From Caulobacter sp. (GTDB lineage: Bacteria; Pseudomonadota; Alphaproteobacteria; Caulobacterales; Caulobacteraceae): 63,035 nt of DNA. Below the pieces are notes generated by a model. That model saw only the letters and a program-made list of their open reading frames with translations, was not told the origin of the DNA and did no database searches. This document shows positions 36,646 to 45,066 of the stretch, one piece after another. A program made the position numbers and the translations under genes. The stretch is taken from positions 1 through 63,035 of the forward strand of contig JAQGIK010000073.1 of NCBI GenBank assembly GCA_028291265.1, in the 5' to 3' direction. The first letter of the stretch is position 1, and every line of letters begins with the position of its first letter.

Positions 36646-36773
36646 CCGCTCATCCCGGCGAATGCCGGGACCCAGATTCAGCCTTGCTGTTGGCAGTTGG
36701 CCAAAGGATTTGGTCCTTACCCACGCAGAACTATGGGTTCCATCTGGGTCCCGGCATTCGCCGGGATGAGCGG
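36646..36773. repeat. Long inverted repeat between convergent genes
   Basis: Perfect 32-base arms at 36646-36677 and 36742-36773 around a 64-base loop that itself contains TTGGCAGTTGGCCAA. Flanked by AAAACCACC on the left and GGTAGTTTT on the right. Found only once in the window. Could be a bidirectional terminator or a MITE-like element. Confidence 0.8.
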
Positions 36774-36788
36774 TAGTTTTGTAGGAAT

Positions 36789-38150
36789 TCAGACCACCGG
36801 AGCCTCGACCGCCTTCGCGCTCTCCAGCTCCGCCTTGATCGAGCGCGACGCCAGGTAGAAGTGCAGCGCCGCCCACCAGAACAGGGTGACGATGATGATC
36901 AGCGCCGTCTTGATGCCCGACGCCGAGGCGATGCGGCAGGCGTCGGCCAGGGCGGTTCCGACGCCGGGGCACAGGGCGGCGTAGTCGCCGGCCTTGAAGG
37001 CCTGGGCCGCGAAGTGGTCGCTGAGCCAGCCGGTGATCACCGGACCCGTCGTCATCCCGACGATGCTCATGATCAGCGACAGGATGGCCGTCGCCGAGGC
37101 CCGCATCCGCGGCTCGACCAGATTGTGGGTGACCGCGAAGGTCGGGCCGAAATAGATGCCCGAGAACAGGCCGGGAAGGATCAGCACCAGGATGGCCGCC
37201 ACCCACTCGGTCTGGATGAAGCCGAGGATGTAAGCCGGTCCGGCCAGCAGCATGCCCATGGCCGGGGCCCAGCCGTAGAAGCGCACGTCCTTCTTCACCA
37301 GCCGGTCGGTGATGAAGCCGCCCGCCAGATAGCCGCCGGCCAGGGAGACGCTGTTGACGATGACGAAGGCGAAGGCGGCGGTCGTGTAGCTGACGTTGAA
37401 GGTCCGGACCATGAAGGGGTGCAGGAAGCTCATGCCGCTGAAGCCGACGAAGTTGACGATGACAGCGGCGACCAGCACGTGGCGGAAGGTCCGGCTGGCG
37501 AACAGGCGCTTGAGCACGGCCATCAGCGGCGGCGCGGCGCCGGTATCGTCACGGCCTTCGGAGAAGCCGCGCGGCGGCTCCTTCAGGGTCAGCCAGGTGA
37601 TGACGGCCAGCAGCAAGCCGGGCAGCCCGACGATCAGGAAGGCGGGACGCCAGCCGAATTTCTGGGCGACGATGGCCCCGCCCAGCCCGCCGATGATGAT
37701 GCCGAAGGGTGTCGCCAGGCCGAGGATGCTGAACACCGTCGCCCGCTTTTCCGGCGGGTAGTAGTCGGACAACAGCGACTGCGACGGCGCGCCCGCGCCG
37801 GCCTCCCCAACCCCGACCCCGATGCGGGCCAGCAGCAGGTGGGTAAAGCCGCCGGCGAAGCCGCTGAGCGCCGTCATCGCCGACCAGACGGCCACGGCGA
37901 TGCTGATGATGGCCACCCGACTCTTGCGCTCGGCCAGGCGGGCGATGGGGATGCCGAGGACCCCGTAGAGAATGGCGAAGGCGGCGCCGCCGAGCAGCCC
38001 CAGCTGCAGGTCGCTGATCTTCAGGTCATCCTTGATGGCCTGGCCGACGGTGTTGAGGATGGAGCGGTCGATGAAGGCCACGGTCGAGATGGCGACCAGC
38101 AGGATCAGCGCCCAGCGGCGGTCCGCTGGCGTGGGAGGCGTCTTGGTCAC
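36789..38150 (-). CDS. MFS transporter
   Basis: 453 residues with about 12 hydrophobic segments. Start ADRRWALILLVAISTVAFIDR and the LAERKSRVAIIS loop between helices 2 and 3 are typical of the spinster/aromatic-acid branch of the major facilitator superfamily. Lies 10 bases after the truncated GST gene, so it is co-transcribed with it. Within the cluster it is the likely inner-membrane importer (or exporter) working with the TonB receptor at 39758-41965. Confidence 0.92.
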   Translation of the reverse strand: MTKTPPTPADRRWALILLVAISTVAFIDRSILNTVGQAIKDDLKISDLQLGLLGGAAFAILYGVLGIPIARLAERKSRVAIISIAVAVWSAMTALSGFAGGFTHLLLARIGVGVGEAGAGAPSQSLLSDYYPPEKRATVFSILGLATPFGIIIGGLGGAIVAQKFGWRPAFLIVGLPGLLLAVITWLTLKEPPRGFSEGRDDTGAAPPLMAVLKRLFASRTFRHVLVAAVIVNFVGFSGMSFLHPFMVRTFNVSYTTAAFAFVIVNSVSLAGGYLAGGFITDRLVKKDVRFYGWAPAMGMLLAGPAYILGFIQTEWVAAILVLILPGLFSGIYFGPTFAVTHNLVEPRMRASATAILSLIMSIVGMTTGPVITGWLSDHFAAQAFKAGDYAALCPGVGTALADACRIASASGIKTALIIIVTLFWWAALHFYLASRSIKAELESAKAVEAPVV

Positions 38151-38160
38151 TGGCAGTCCT

Positions 38161-38646
38161 TCACGAACGCACGGCGTTGAGCATCCGCTCGCCGAACAGG
38201 GCGGACCACTGGTCCGGGTTGAGCGTCATGACGCGGCCGGCGGCCGGGTCGTTCTCGGGCACGGCGGCGCCGGCCAGCACGGCCGGACGCTGGGCGATGC
38301 GGCCGTACCAGGCCTTGATGGCCGGCCACCGGGCGATGTCGATATCGATGGCCCGGGCGGCGCGGATCCACGGCCAGCAGGCCATGTCGGCGATGGAGTA
38401 GTCCTCGGCCAGGTAGAGCAGGATGGCGCCGGACTCGAACAGGGCCAGCGGCGCGCCGCCGCCGATCGGGTCATGGTCGACGATGGCCGGCAGCCGGCGG
38501 TTGGGATTGATCGCCGCCAGGGCGTCGCCCAGGTGCTCGCCCCTCAGCAGATTGTAGGGAATGACGCGATGTTCGAGGCCGGTCTCGGCCAGCATGATCG
38601 AGACCTTGTGGCCGTTCGGCGTGCTGACGAAATGCAGGTCGATCAT
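38161..38646 (-). CDS. GST family protein with an internal deletion
   Basis: 161 residues, short for the family. Residues 1-81 are an intact thioredoxin-like GST domain of the YghU/YfcG type (LHFVSTPNGHKVSIMLAETG, INPNRRLPAIVDHDP, FESGAILLYLAE). Directly after YLAE the sequence jumps to DYSIADMACWPWI, which in full-length relatives comes some 70 residues later. The first helices of the C-terminal domain are therefore missing, in frame. The rest (about 82-161) is normal. Either a defective gene or a minimal variant. A cluster operator lies 65 bases upstream; MFS follows in the same transcript. Confidence 0.8.
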   Translation of the reverse strand: MIDLHFVSTPNGHKVSIMLAETGLEHRVIPYNLLRGEHLGDALAAINPNRRLPAIVDHDPIGGGAPLALFESGAILLYLAEDYSIADMACWPWIRAARAIDIDIARWPAIKAWYGRIAQRPAVLAGAAVPENDPAAGRVMTLNPDQWSALFGERMLNAVRS

Positions 38647-38710
38647 CGCGCTTCCCCTCCGATGCCGCCTTCCGACGGTCTGGGGACACTGTCAGACGAC
38701 AGGCCAATAA

Positions 38711-38727
38711 CGTCAATCTAATTGATG
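38711..38727. promoter_or_regulatory. Cluster operator, TGTCA-N7-TGACG type, site 2
   Basis: CGTCA-ATCTAAT-TGATG between the divergent GST (38646) and SMP-30 (38773) starts. TTGATG would serve as -35 for SMP-30, with GCGATAGCC as -10-like sequence downstream. Confidence 0.6.
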
Positions 38728-38772
38728 ATTATTCCGGGCCGCGATAGCCTCCGCCAAAACAGGAGGACGCCC

Positions 38773-39690
38773 ATGGACTTCACCCTCGTCACCGACGGCC
38801 TGGCCTTTCCCGAGGGTCCGGTGATCCTCGCCGACGGCTCGGTGCTGGTCGTCGAGATCCGCGGTGGGCGTCTGACCCGCGTCTCGCCGGACGGCGAAAA
38901 AACCACCGTCGCCGAGCTCGGCGGCGGGCCGAACGGCGGCGCCATCGGCCCCGACGGCGCGGTCTATGTCTGCAACAACGGCGGCCTGGAATTCTTCGAC
39001 GCCGCCCCCGACCTCGCCGTTCCCGGCCACGCCCCGCACGATTACGTCACCGGCTCGATCCAGCGCATCGACCTGGCCAGCGGCGCTGTGACCGCCCTTT
39101 ATGACGCCTGCGACGGTCGCCCCCTGCGCGGCCCCAACGACATCGTCTTCGACCAGGCCGGCGGCTTCTGGTTCACCGATCTCGGCAAGTCCGACGACTG
39201 GACGACCGACCGCGGCTGGCTGCTCTACGCCCGCATCGACGGCTCCTTTATCACCCGGGTGCGCGGCGGCATGATCGGCCCCAACGGCGTCGGCCTGTCG
39301 CCCGACGGCCAGACCCTCTACGTCGCCGAGACCCACACGGGCCGCCTCTGGGCCATGGACATCACCGGCCCCGGCGAGCTTGGCCCGACACCCGCCCCCT
39401 GGATGCCCGGCCGGCTGATCGCGACCCTGCCCGGCCACCAGATGATCGACAGCCTCGCCGTCGAGGCGGGCGGCAAGGTCTGCGTCGCCGGCGGCCCCGA
39501 CGGCGGTATCACCGTCTTCGACCCGGACGGGACGCATGAACACGTCCGCGTCCCCGGCGAGATCATCGTCACCAACATCTGCTTTGGCGGCCCCGACATG
39601 CGGGACGCCTGGATCACCGCCTCGGGCAGCGGCCGGCTCTACAAGGTCCGTTGGCCACGCCCCGGCCTGACGTTGGCCTTCAACGGCTGA
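38773..39690 (+). CDS. SMP-30/gluconolactonase family protein
   Basis: 305 residues; ATG 38773 preceded by AGGAGGA. Same architecture as the protein at 3395-4306: GLAFPEGPVIL, GGGPNGGAIGPDG, LRGPNDIVFDQ, GPNGVGLSPDGQTLYVAETHTGRLW, DSLAVEAGGKVCVAGG, WITASGSGRLYKVRWPRPGL. A metal-dependent lactonase is the natural reading; in this cluster it may open a lactone intermediate. Monocistronic, ending in a terminator shared with the TonB receptor. Confidence 0.9.
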   Translation: MDFTLVTDGLAFPEGPVILADGSVLVVEIRGGRLTRVSPDGEKTTVAELGGGPNGGAIGPDGAVYVCNNGGLEFFDAAPDLAVPGHAPHDYVTGSIQRIDLASGAVTALYDACDGRPLRGPNDIVFDQAGGFWFTDLGKSDDWTTDRGWLLYARIDGSFITRVRGGMIGPNGVGLSPDGQTLYVAETHTGRLWAMDITGPGELGPTPAPWMPGRLIATLPGHQMIDSLAVEAGGKVCVAGGPDGGITVFDPDGTHEHVRVPGEIIVTNICFGGPDMRDAWITASGSGRLYKVRWPRPGLTLAFNG

Positions 39691-39702
39691 GCCCAAAAAG
39701 AA

Positions 39703-39728
39703 ACCCCCGGCGCCGAAACGCCGGGGGT
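39703..39728. terminator. Bidirectional terminator
   Basis: Perfect 10-bp stem ACCCCCGGCG / CGCCGGGGGT with loop CCGAAA. On the leftward strand it is followed by TTTCTTTTT, giving a strong terminator for the TonB receptor; it also closes the SMP-30 gene. Confidence 0.85.
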
Positions 39729-39757
39729 GGTGAACATCGCTCGGGAGGGAGCGGTTT

Positions 39758-41965
39758 CTAGAACTTGTAGCCGACCTCGAAACCGAAGGTCCGCGGCGCC
39801 TGATAGACTCGCAGGTTACCCAGCGCCCCCAGGCCGAAGGTGTTGTTGATCACCTCTTCGTCGGTCAGGTTCTTGCCCCAGAGGGCCACCCGCCAGCCGG
39901 CGTCGGCCTCGAACGACAAGGTGGCGTCGTAGAGGGTGTTGGCCGGCCGCACCTGGACGTCGGAGGTGCGGTTGAGCAGGCCGCCGCTGGTGTAGATGTC
40001 GTCCATGTAGACGGCGTTGGCGTTGAAGGTGACATCGCCGATGCCGACATTGCGCTCATAGGTGACGCCGAAGCTGCCCGACCATTCCGGCGCATAGGCC
40101 AGCGGCAGATCGCTGTTGTCGGTCGGGTTGTCGATGCCGTCGCTGGTGAAGTCGGTGAGGTTTTCTTCGAAGCGGGCGTCGAGCCAGGCGATGTTGCCGT
40201 TGATCCGCAAGCCGCCGCCGACGATCCACAGGCCTTCGAGTTCCGCTCCGTCGATCCTGGCCTTGCCGGCGTTGGTGACGATGGACTCGTAGATCCCGCC
40301 GCTGGTCAGGCCCTGGCTGCCGACCTGCATGTCCGAATAGGTGCTGGAGAACACCGCCCCGTTCAGGCGCAGGCGACGCTCGAACAGCTCGGCCTTGAGG
40401 CCGGCTTCGTAGCTTTCGACGATCTCGGCGTCATAGGGGCCGGCCGAGGTGAAGGAGGCCGCGCGGCCGTTGTAACCGCCGCTGCGGAAGCCCTTCGACC
40501 AGGTCGCGTAGGCCATCAGGTCGTCGGTGAAGGCGTAGTTGGCGCCGAGCTTGGGCGAAAAATTGTCCCAGTCGTTCTTGTAGGTCATCGACACCGGGAA
40601 GAAGAGCGGCTGGTTGGTGAACTCCTTCTCTTCGTAGCTGTAGCGGCCGCCGGCGGTCAGGGTCAGCTTGTCGGTGACTTCCCAGTCGAGCTGGCCGAAC
40701 AGGGCCCAGGCCGTGTTGTCCTGGCTGGCGATCTGCGGCACCTGGGCGCCGCCGTAGATCAGGCCGCCTTGCGTGTTGGTGATGTCGTAGCCCTGATCCA
40801 TGAAATAGGCGCCGACGACATAGGTCACCGGACCGGCCTCGCCGCCCAGCCGCAGTTCCTGGCTGAACTGGTGGTGGGTCTGGTCGCGGAAGGCGTAGAA
40901 GAAGTTGACCGGGCTGGCGTCGTAGTCGCTCTGCACCTTGTCGTCGAACTCGCGATAACCGGTGATCGAGGTCAGGGTCCCGAAGCCGACGTCCAGATTC
41001 AGGGTCAGGGCCAGGCCCCAGGTGTCGATCTTGGCGAATGTGGGGGTGTTGCCATAGACGTTGCGCACGTCCTTGGCCTTGGCTCTGGCGGCGGCCGAGA
41101 ATACCGGTGAGCCGGTGTCGGGGCTGAAGTTGTAGTAGACGTTGCCCGGCAGAGCGGCGTTGCGGAACGACGCGCCGGTGCCGCGCTCCTGATCGAAGTC
41201 GGCCACCAGGGTGGCGTCGAAGACCTCGTTCGGCTTGAAGACCAGGCTGGCGCGGCCCGAATAGACCTCGTTGTCGCCCTCGTCCTTGCCGGTGGTGACG
41301 TTGTGGTTATAGCCGTCGTAGCTCTTGTAGAGCCCCGAGACGCGCAGGGCGAAGCTGTCGCCCATGGGAATGTTGAGGGCGGCGCGGCCTTCCAGACGGC
41401 CGTGGTCGCCGACCGTGCCCTGCACCGCGCCGCCGAAGGCGTCGCCGGGCTGGGCCGTCTTGGTGCGGACGCTGACGACGCCGCCGATGGTGTTGCGGCC
41501 GTACAGCGTGCCCTGCGGCCCGCGCAGGATTTCCACCGAGGCGATGTCGAAGAAGTCCTGCAGGGCGCCGCTGTTGCGGGCCAGGTAGATGCCGTTCATC
41601 TCGACGCCGACCGAGGGTTCGAAGGTCGACTCGACGTCGGCGAAGCCAAGGCCGCGGATGTAGAAGGCCGAGGCGTAGGGATAGGCGCCGACCGGGGCCA
41701 GCACGACGTTGGGGATCTTGGAGCTGAGATCGGTCAGGTTCTGGGTGGCCTGGGCCTGAAGCTGCTGCTCGCCGAACGCCGAGACGGCGGCCGGCACGTC
41801 CTGCAGGTTCTGCTCGCGCTTCTGGGCGGTGACCACCACCTCCTCGACCTCGTTGGCGGCGGGGGCCGCGGGGTCGGTCTGGGCCAGGGCCGGCGCGGCC
41901 ATGGTGACGCCGAAAGCCGCGATGGCGGCGGACGCGAATAGTCGAATGCTCGCCGAATGGCGCAT
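39758..41965 (-). CDS. TonB-dependent receptor
   Basis: 735 residues. Signal peptide ending PALAQ, then a TonB box-like EEVVVTAQKREQ, the plug domain (SAFGEQQLQAQATQNLTDL, VEILRGPQGTLYGRNTIGG) and a 22-strand barrel ending in the aromatic RTFGFEVGYKF. Proteins of this group (Pfam plug plus TonB_dep_Rec, with GPQGTLYGRN) import a wide range of small compounds in Caulobacterales and sphingomonads. It is the outer-membrane gate of the catabolic cluster. Two cluster operators (42039-42055 and 42073-42089) lie 74 and 108 bases upstream. Confidence 0.95.
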   Translation of the reverse strand: MRHSASIRLFASAAIAAFGVTMAAPALAQTDPAAPAANEVEEVVVTAQKREQNLQDVPAAVSAFGEQQLQAQATQNLTDLSSKIPNVVLAPVGAYPYASAFYIRGLGFADVESTFEPSVGVEMNGIYLARNSGALQDFFDIASVEILRGPQGTLYGRNTIGGVVSVRTKTAQPGDAFGGAVQGTVGDHGRLEGRAALNIPMGDSFALRVSGLYKSYDGYNHNVTTGKDEGDNEVYSGRASLVFKPNEVFDATLVADFDQERGTGASFRNAALPGNVYYNFSPDTGSPVFSAAARAKAKDVRNVYGNTPTFAKIDTWGLALTLNLDVGFGTLTSITGYREFDDKVQSDYDASPVNFFYAFRDQTHHQFSQELRLGGEAGPVTYVVGAYFMDQGYDITNTQGGLIYGGAQVPQIASQDNTAWALFGQLDWEVTDKLTLTAGGRYSYEEKEFTNQPLFFPVSMTYKNDWDNFSPKLGANYAFTDDLMAYATWSKGFRSGGYNGRAASFTSAGPYDAEIVESYEAGLKAELFERRLRLNGAVFSSTYSDMQVGSQGLTSGGIYESIVTNAGKARIDGAELEGLWIVGGGLRINGNIAWLDARFEENLTDFTSDGIDNPTDNSDLPLAYAPEWSGSFGVTYERNVGIGDVTFNANAVYMDDIYTSGGLLNRTSDVQVRPANTLYDATLSFEADAGWRVALWGKNLTDEEVINNTFGLGALGNLRVYQAPRTFGFEVGYKF

Positions 41966-42038
41966 GGCTGCTCCTCCCCTTCTGTTATCGATCAGCCTTT
42001 CGGGCCGTTGGGTCGGAGGATGGCGCGTCGCCGATATA

Positions 42039-42055
42039 TGTCAATCTATATGACG
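42039..42055. promoter_or_regulatory. Cluster operator, TGTCA-N7-TGACG type, site 3
   Basis: TGTCA-ATCTATA-TGACG. On the leftward strand the arm gives TTGACA, a good -35 for the TonB receptor. Confidence 0.65.
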
Positions 42056-42072
42056 ATATTTGGCGAAATATT

Positions 42073-42089
42073 TGTCAGTTTCAATGACG
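42073..42089. promoter_or_regulatory. Cluster operator, TGTCA-N7-TGACG type, site 4
   Basis: TGTCA-GTTTCAA-TGACG, 34 bases (about three helical turns) from site 3, on the same face upstream of the TonB receptor. Confidence 0.65.
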
Positions 42090-42135
42090 TTATTGCCACA
42101 CGTCGTCGCACCTCATCGAGGGCCGCGCCGCCAGA

Positions 42136-42591
42136 TCAAGTCCGCTTCTCGACCTTCGGCCACTCGGTCATCGCCGCCCCCCAGTCGCCGCTGAAGGCCT
42201 TGATCAGGTTGTCGACGTTCCTGGTCCCGATCCGCTTGCGCAGTTCGGCGCTCATCGCCGCCATGGCCAGGTCGGCGTCGCGGCCCATCTCGCGGCCCAT
42301 CTCGCTGATGGCGACGATCTTGGCGCGGCGGTCGTTGATGTCGTCGCGCAGTTCGAGCATGCCCATCTCGATCATCTGGTTGATCGTGGTGTGGACGGCC
42401 TGACGGCTGATGCCGAGGTTGCGGGCGATGTCGGAGGGCTTGTGAACGCCGATGACGACGTTGGCCATGATCATCGACTGCGAACGGGTCACCTGATGCC
42501 AGCCGCGCGCCTGCAGGAAGCTCTGCAGGCCGTCGTCGAACCAGACGAAGGCCTGGAGCAGGGGAACGATAAAGCTTTCGGCGGCTTGCAT
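42136..42591 (-). CDS. MarR family regulator
   Basis: 151 residues. Winged HTH: SDIARNLGISRQAVHTTINQ followed by the wing LELRDDINDRRAKIV, with dimerisation helices at both ends. It lies in the centre of the catabolic cluster, between the TonB receptor and a VOC-led operon, and one cluster operator (42696-42712) lies 105 bases upstream of its own start. It is the best candidate for the protein that binds the TGTCA-N7-TGACG sites and is probably autoregulated. Confidence 0.92.
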   Translation of the reverse strand: MQAAESFIVPLLQAFVWFDDGLQSFLQARGWHQVTRSQSMIMANVVIGVHKPSDIARNLGISRQAVHTTINQMIEMGMLELRDDINDRRAKIVAISEMGREMGRDADLAMAAMSAELRKRIGTRNVDNLIKAFSGDWGAAMTEWPKVEKRT

Positions 42592-42695
42592 GTCGGGTTC
42601 GCGGGGCGGCTGTGTCTCAGTGAGACTAGGGCCAATCGCGGCCGGGTCAACGCGGCGTCGGCTTACCCGCGCTCATGGGTCGCGGAAGGATTTTT

Positions 42696-42712
42696 TATCA
42701 GTTTAGTTGACG
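42696..42712. promoter_or_regulatory. Cluster operator, TGTCA-N7-TGACG type, site 5
   Basis: TATCA-GTTTAGT-TGACG in the gap between the MarR gene and the rightward VOC operon. TTGACG would be the -35 of the VOC operon, 75 bases before its ATG. Confidence 0.6.
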
Positions 42713-42786
42713 AATTGAAGTCAGCCCCTAAGTTGCACCTCCGAAAGACCGCCCCGACCGATCAATGGGCGGCGAGGGGAGAAACG

Positions 42787-43308
42787 ATGCGCACCACCGG
42801 GATCAATCACGTGGCCCTGGTCTGCCGGGACATGCAGGAGACGGTGAAGTTCTACACCGAGGTCCTGGGCATGCCGCTGGTCAAGACCGTCGCCCTGCCC
42901 GATGGCGGCCAGCACTTCTTCTTCGACGCCGGCGGCACGGCGGTGGCCTTCTTCTGGTGGCCGGAAACCCCGGCGGCGGCCCCCGGCATCGCTTCGGTGC
43001 GCAAGTTCCCGGAAGACTCCAAGACCGCCATCGGCTCGATGAACCACATGGCCTTCGACGTCGCACAGGGCGAGCTGTCGGCCTGCCTGAAAAGGCTGGA
43101 GGACGCCAGGGTCGAGCACATCCCGGTGGTCATCAACCACGACGACAGCGAGCGTGGCGTCGCCGCCGAGTTGCATGACGGCGTCTTCGTCCGCTCGGTC
43201 TATTTCACCGACCCCAACGGGATCATGATGGAGTTCGCGGCCAGCACGAAAGCCTTCGTGCCCGAGGATGTCCGTCACGCGCCGCAGGGCGCCACCGTCG
43301 AGGTCTGA
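42787..43308 (+). CDS. VOC (glyoxalase/dioxygenase fold) protein
   Basis: 173 residues. ATG 42787 with GGGGAGAAACG upstream. Metal-ligand candidates are His in GINHVALVCRDM, His in GQHFFFD, His in MNHMAFDV and Glu in GIMMEFAAS, the usual spacing of glyoxalase/extradiol folds. First gene of a rightward unit VOC-CMD-OYE-WrbA with gaps of 3 bases or overlaps. It may isomerise or cleave a pathway intermediate. Confidence 0.88.
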   Translation: MRTTGINHVALVCRDMQETVKFYTEVLGMPLVKTVALPDGGQHFFFDAGGTAVAFFWWPETPAAAPGIASVRKFPEDSKTAIGSMNHMAFDVAQGELSACLKRLEDARVEHIPVVINHDDSERGVAAELHDGVFVRSVYFTDPNGIMMEFAASTKAFVPEDVRHAPQGATVEV

Positions 43309-43311
43309 GCC

Positions 43312-43947
43312 ATGCCCCGTCTTCGTGAAGTTCCCCGCGCCGAGGTCGACCAGGGCACCGGCCTGAGGATGTACAACCTGCTGTTCGGCGACCGCGACCC
43401 GGTCTCAGAGCCGGGCACCGCCACCGGCACGCCCGGCAACTGGTGGACCGTCTGGGCCGGCTCGCCCGACGCCCTGCACCACGCCTGCCAGGGGTTCGGC
43501 TACTACCGCAGCCCCGACCGCAAGCTGGACCCGGTGTTGCGCGAACTGGGCCAGACCCGGGTCAGCTGGACCATGGAAAGCCAGTTCGGCTACTCGCAGC
43601 ACTGCAAGTCGCTGCGCGGCCTGGCCGTTTCCGAAGAGCGGATAGAGGCGATTCCCCACTGGCAGGTCGCCGACTGCTACACCGACGACGAGCGGGCGGT
43701 CCTCGCCTACTCCGACTGCCTGAGCAGCCAGCATGGCCGCACGCCGCAGCCGGTGATGGACAGGCTCAAGAGCTTCCTGTCGGACGAGGAGATCCTCGAA
43801 CTGACCTACATCACCACCCTCTATGTGATGCACGCCATCATGAACCGCGCCCTGCGGCTGGAGTACGACGACGTCGACGAACGCATCGTCGAGATCGCCG
43901 CCCCCGAAGGCGAGATCGGCCGCGACTTCCTCGACACCGGGCGCTAG
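43312..43947 (+). CDS. Carboxymuconolactone decarboxylase-like (AhpD fold) protein
   Basis: 211 residues. Recognisable features of the CMD family are YNLLFGD near the N-terminus, ETQFG-like MESQFGYSQHCKSLRGLAVSEE, then YTDDERAVLAYSDCL and LSDEEILELTYITTLYVMHAIMNRAL. The paired redox cysteines of AhpD are not present as CxxC; only QHCKS remains. These proteins are common in aromatic and halocarbon degradation clusters, often without a defined reaction. Starts 3 bases after the VOC stop. Confidence 0.83.
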   Translation: MPRLREVPRAEVDQGTGLRMYNLLFGDRDPVSEPGTATGTPGNWWTVWAGSPDALHHACQGFGYYRSPDRKLDPVLRELGQTRVSWTMESQFGYSQHCKSLRGLAVSEERIEAIPHWQVADCYTDDERAVLAYSDCLSSQHGRTPQPVMDRLKSFLSDEEILELTYITTLYVMHAIMNRALRLEYDDVDERIVEIAAPEGEIGRDFLDTGR

Positions 43948-43950
43948 CCG

Positions 43951-45066
43951 GTGAGCGTCGAGGCGCTGTTCCAGCCGTTCGCGCTCAAGAGCCTGAAGCT
44001 ACCCAACCGCATCGCCATGGCCTCGATGGCGCGTTGGGCGACACCGGGCGGCGATCCGGCCCCGCTGGCCGACTTCTACCGGCGCCGCGTCGAGGGCGGC
44101 ACGGGCCTGATCCTCACCGAAGGGGCCAACCCGAACCGCCCCGCCGCCGGCAACGATCCCAATTCCCTGAAGTTGCACGGCCCGGCCCTCGACCACTGGC
44201 CGGCCGTCACCGGCGCCGTCCACAAGGCAGGTGGGGCCATCGTGCCCCAGCTCTGGCATTGCGGCGCCACGGCCAAGCCCGGCCAGAAGTGGGCGCCGCT
44301 CGCCCCGTTCGAGAGCCCCTCCGGCCGCCAGGCGCCGGGCATGGCGCGCGGCATCGTCATGGACGAGATCGCCATCCTCGAAACCATCGCCGCCTTCGCC
44401 GACGCCGCCGAATCGGCCAAGGCGGCCGGCTTCGACGGGGTCGAGGTGCATGCCGGCCACGGCTATCTGCTCGACCAGTTCCTGTGGGCCGCCACCAACG
44501 ACCGCACCGACCACTGGGGCGGCGCGACCCTGGCCGAACGGTCGCGCTTTCCGCTGGAAGTGGTCAAGGCCGTTCGCGCCGCTGTCGGACCGGACTTCGC
44601 CATCAGCTTGCGCATCTCGCAATGGAAGTCGGCCGACCTGACCGCCCGGCTCGTTGAGACGCCGCAGGCGCTGGAAGCCTGGCTCGCGCCCTTCATCGAG
44701 GTCGGCGTCGATATCGTCAGCGTCTCCCAACTGCGTTGGGACACCCCGGAGTTCGAGGGCTCGCCGCTCAGCCTGTCCGGCTGGGTGAAGAAGGCGCTGG
44801 GTGTTCCGACCATCCTGGCCGGCGGCATCGGCATGAGCGGCGACTTCATCTCCGCCTTCATGGGCGCGCCCGGCCGGCCAGAGCCGCTCGACGCGGTCGC
44901 CGCCCGCCTGGCGGCCGGCGAGTTCGACCTCATCGCCGTCGGGCGCGGCCTGCTGGCCGATCCCGACTGGGCGCACCGCGTCCAGGATGGCCGGCCCCGC
45001 TCCGACTGCCCGCCGGCGCGACTGTTCGCCGGCGTCACCCCTTCCGACAGCGAAAGCGCCGCATGA
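43951..45066 (+). CDS. NADH:flavin oxidoreductase, old yellow enzyme family
   Basis: 371 residues, GTG start 3 bases after the preceding stop. Same family as 4510-5622: ALFQPFALKSLKLPNRIAM, IVPQLWHCGA, the histidine pair in EVHAGHGYLLDQFLW, RTDHWGG, GGIGMSGDF, FDLIAVGRGLLADPDW. Reduces an activated double bond with FMN. Its stop overlaps the WrbA-like gene (ATGA), so the two reductases are coupled. Confidence 0.92.
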   Translation: MSVEALFQPFALKSLKLPNRIAMASMARWATPGGDPAPLADFYRRRVEGGTGLILTEGANPNRPAAGNDPNSLKLHGPALDHWPAVTGAVHKAGGAIVPQLWHCGATAKPGQKWAPLAPFESPSGRQAPGMARGIVMDEIAILETIAAFADAAESAKAAGFDGVEVHAGHGYLLDQFLWAATNDRTDHWGGATLAERSRFPLEVVKAVRAAVGPDFAISLRISQWKSADLTARLVETPQALEAWLAPFIEVGVDIVSVSQLRWDTPEFEGSPLSLSGWVKKALGVPTILAGGIGMSGDFISAFMGAPGRPEPLDAVAARLAAGEFDLIAVGRGLLADPDWAHRVQDGRPRSDCPPARLFAGVTPSDSESAA

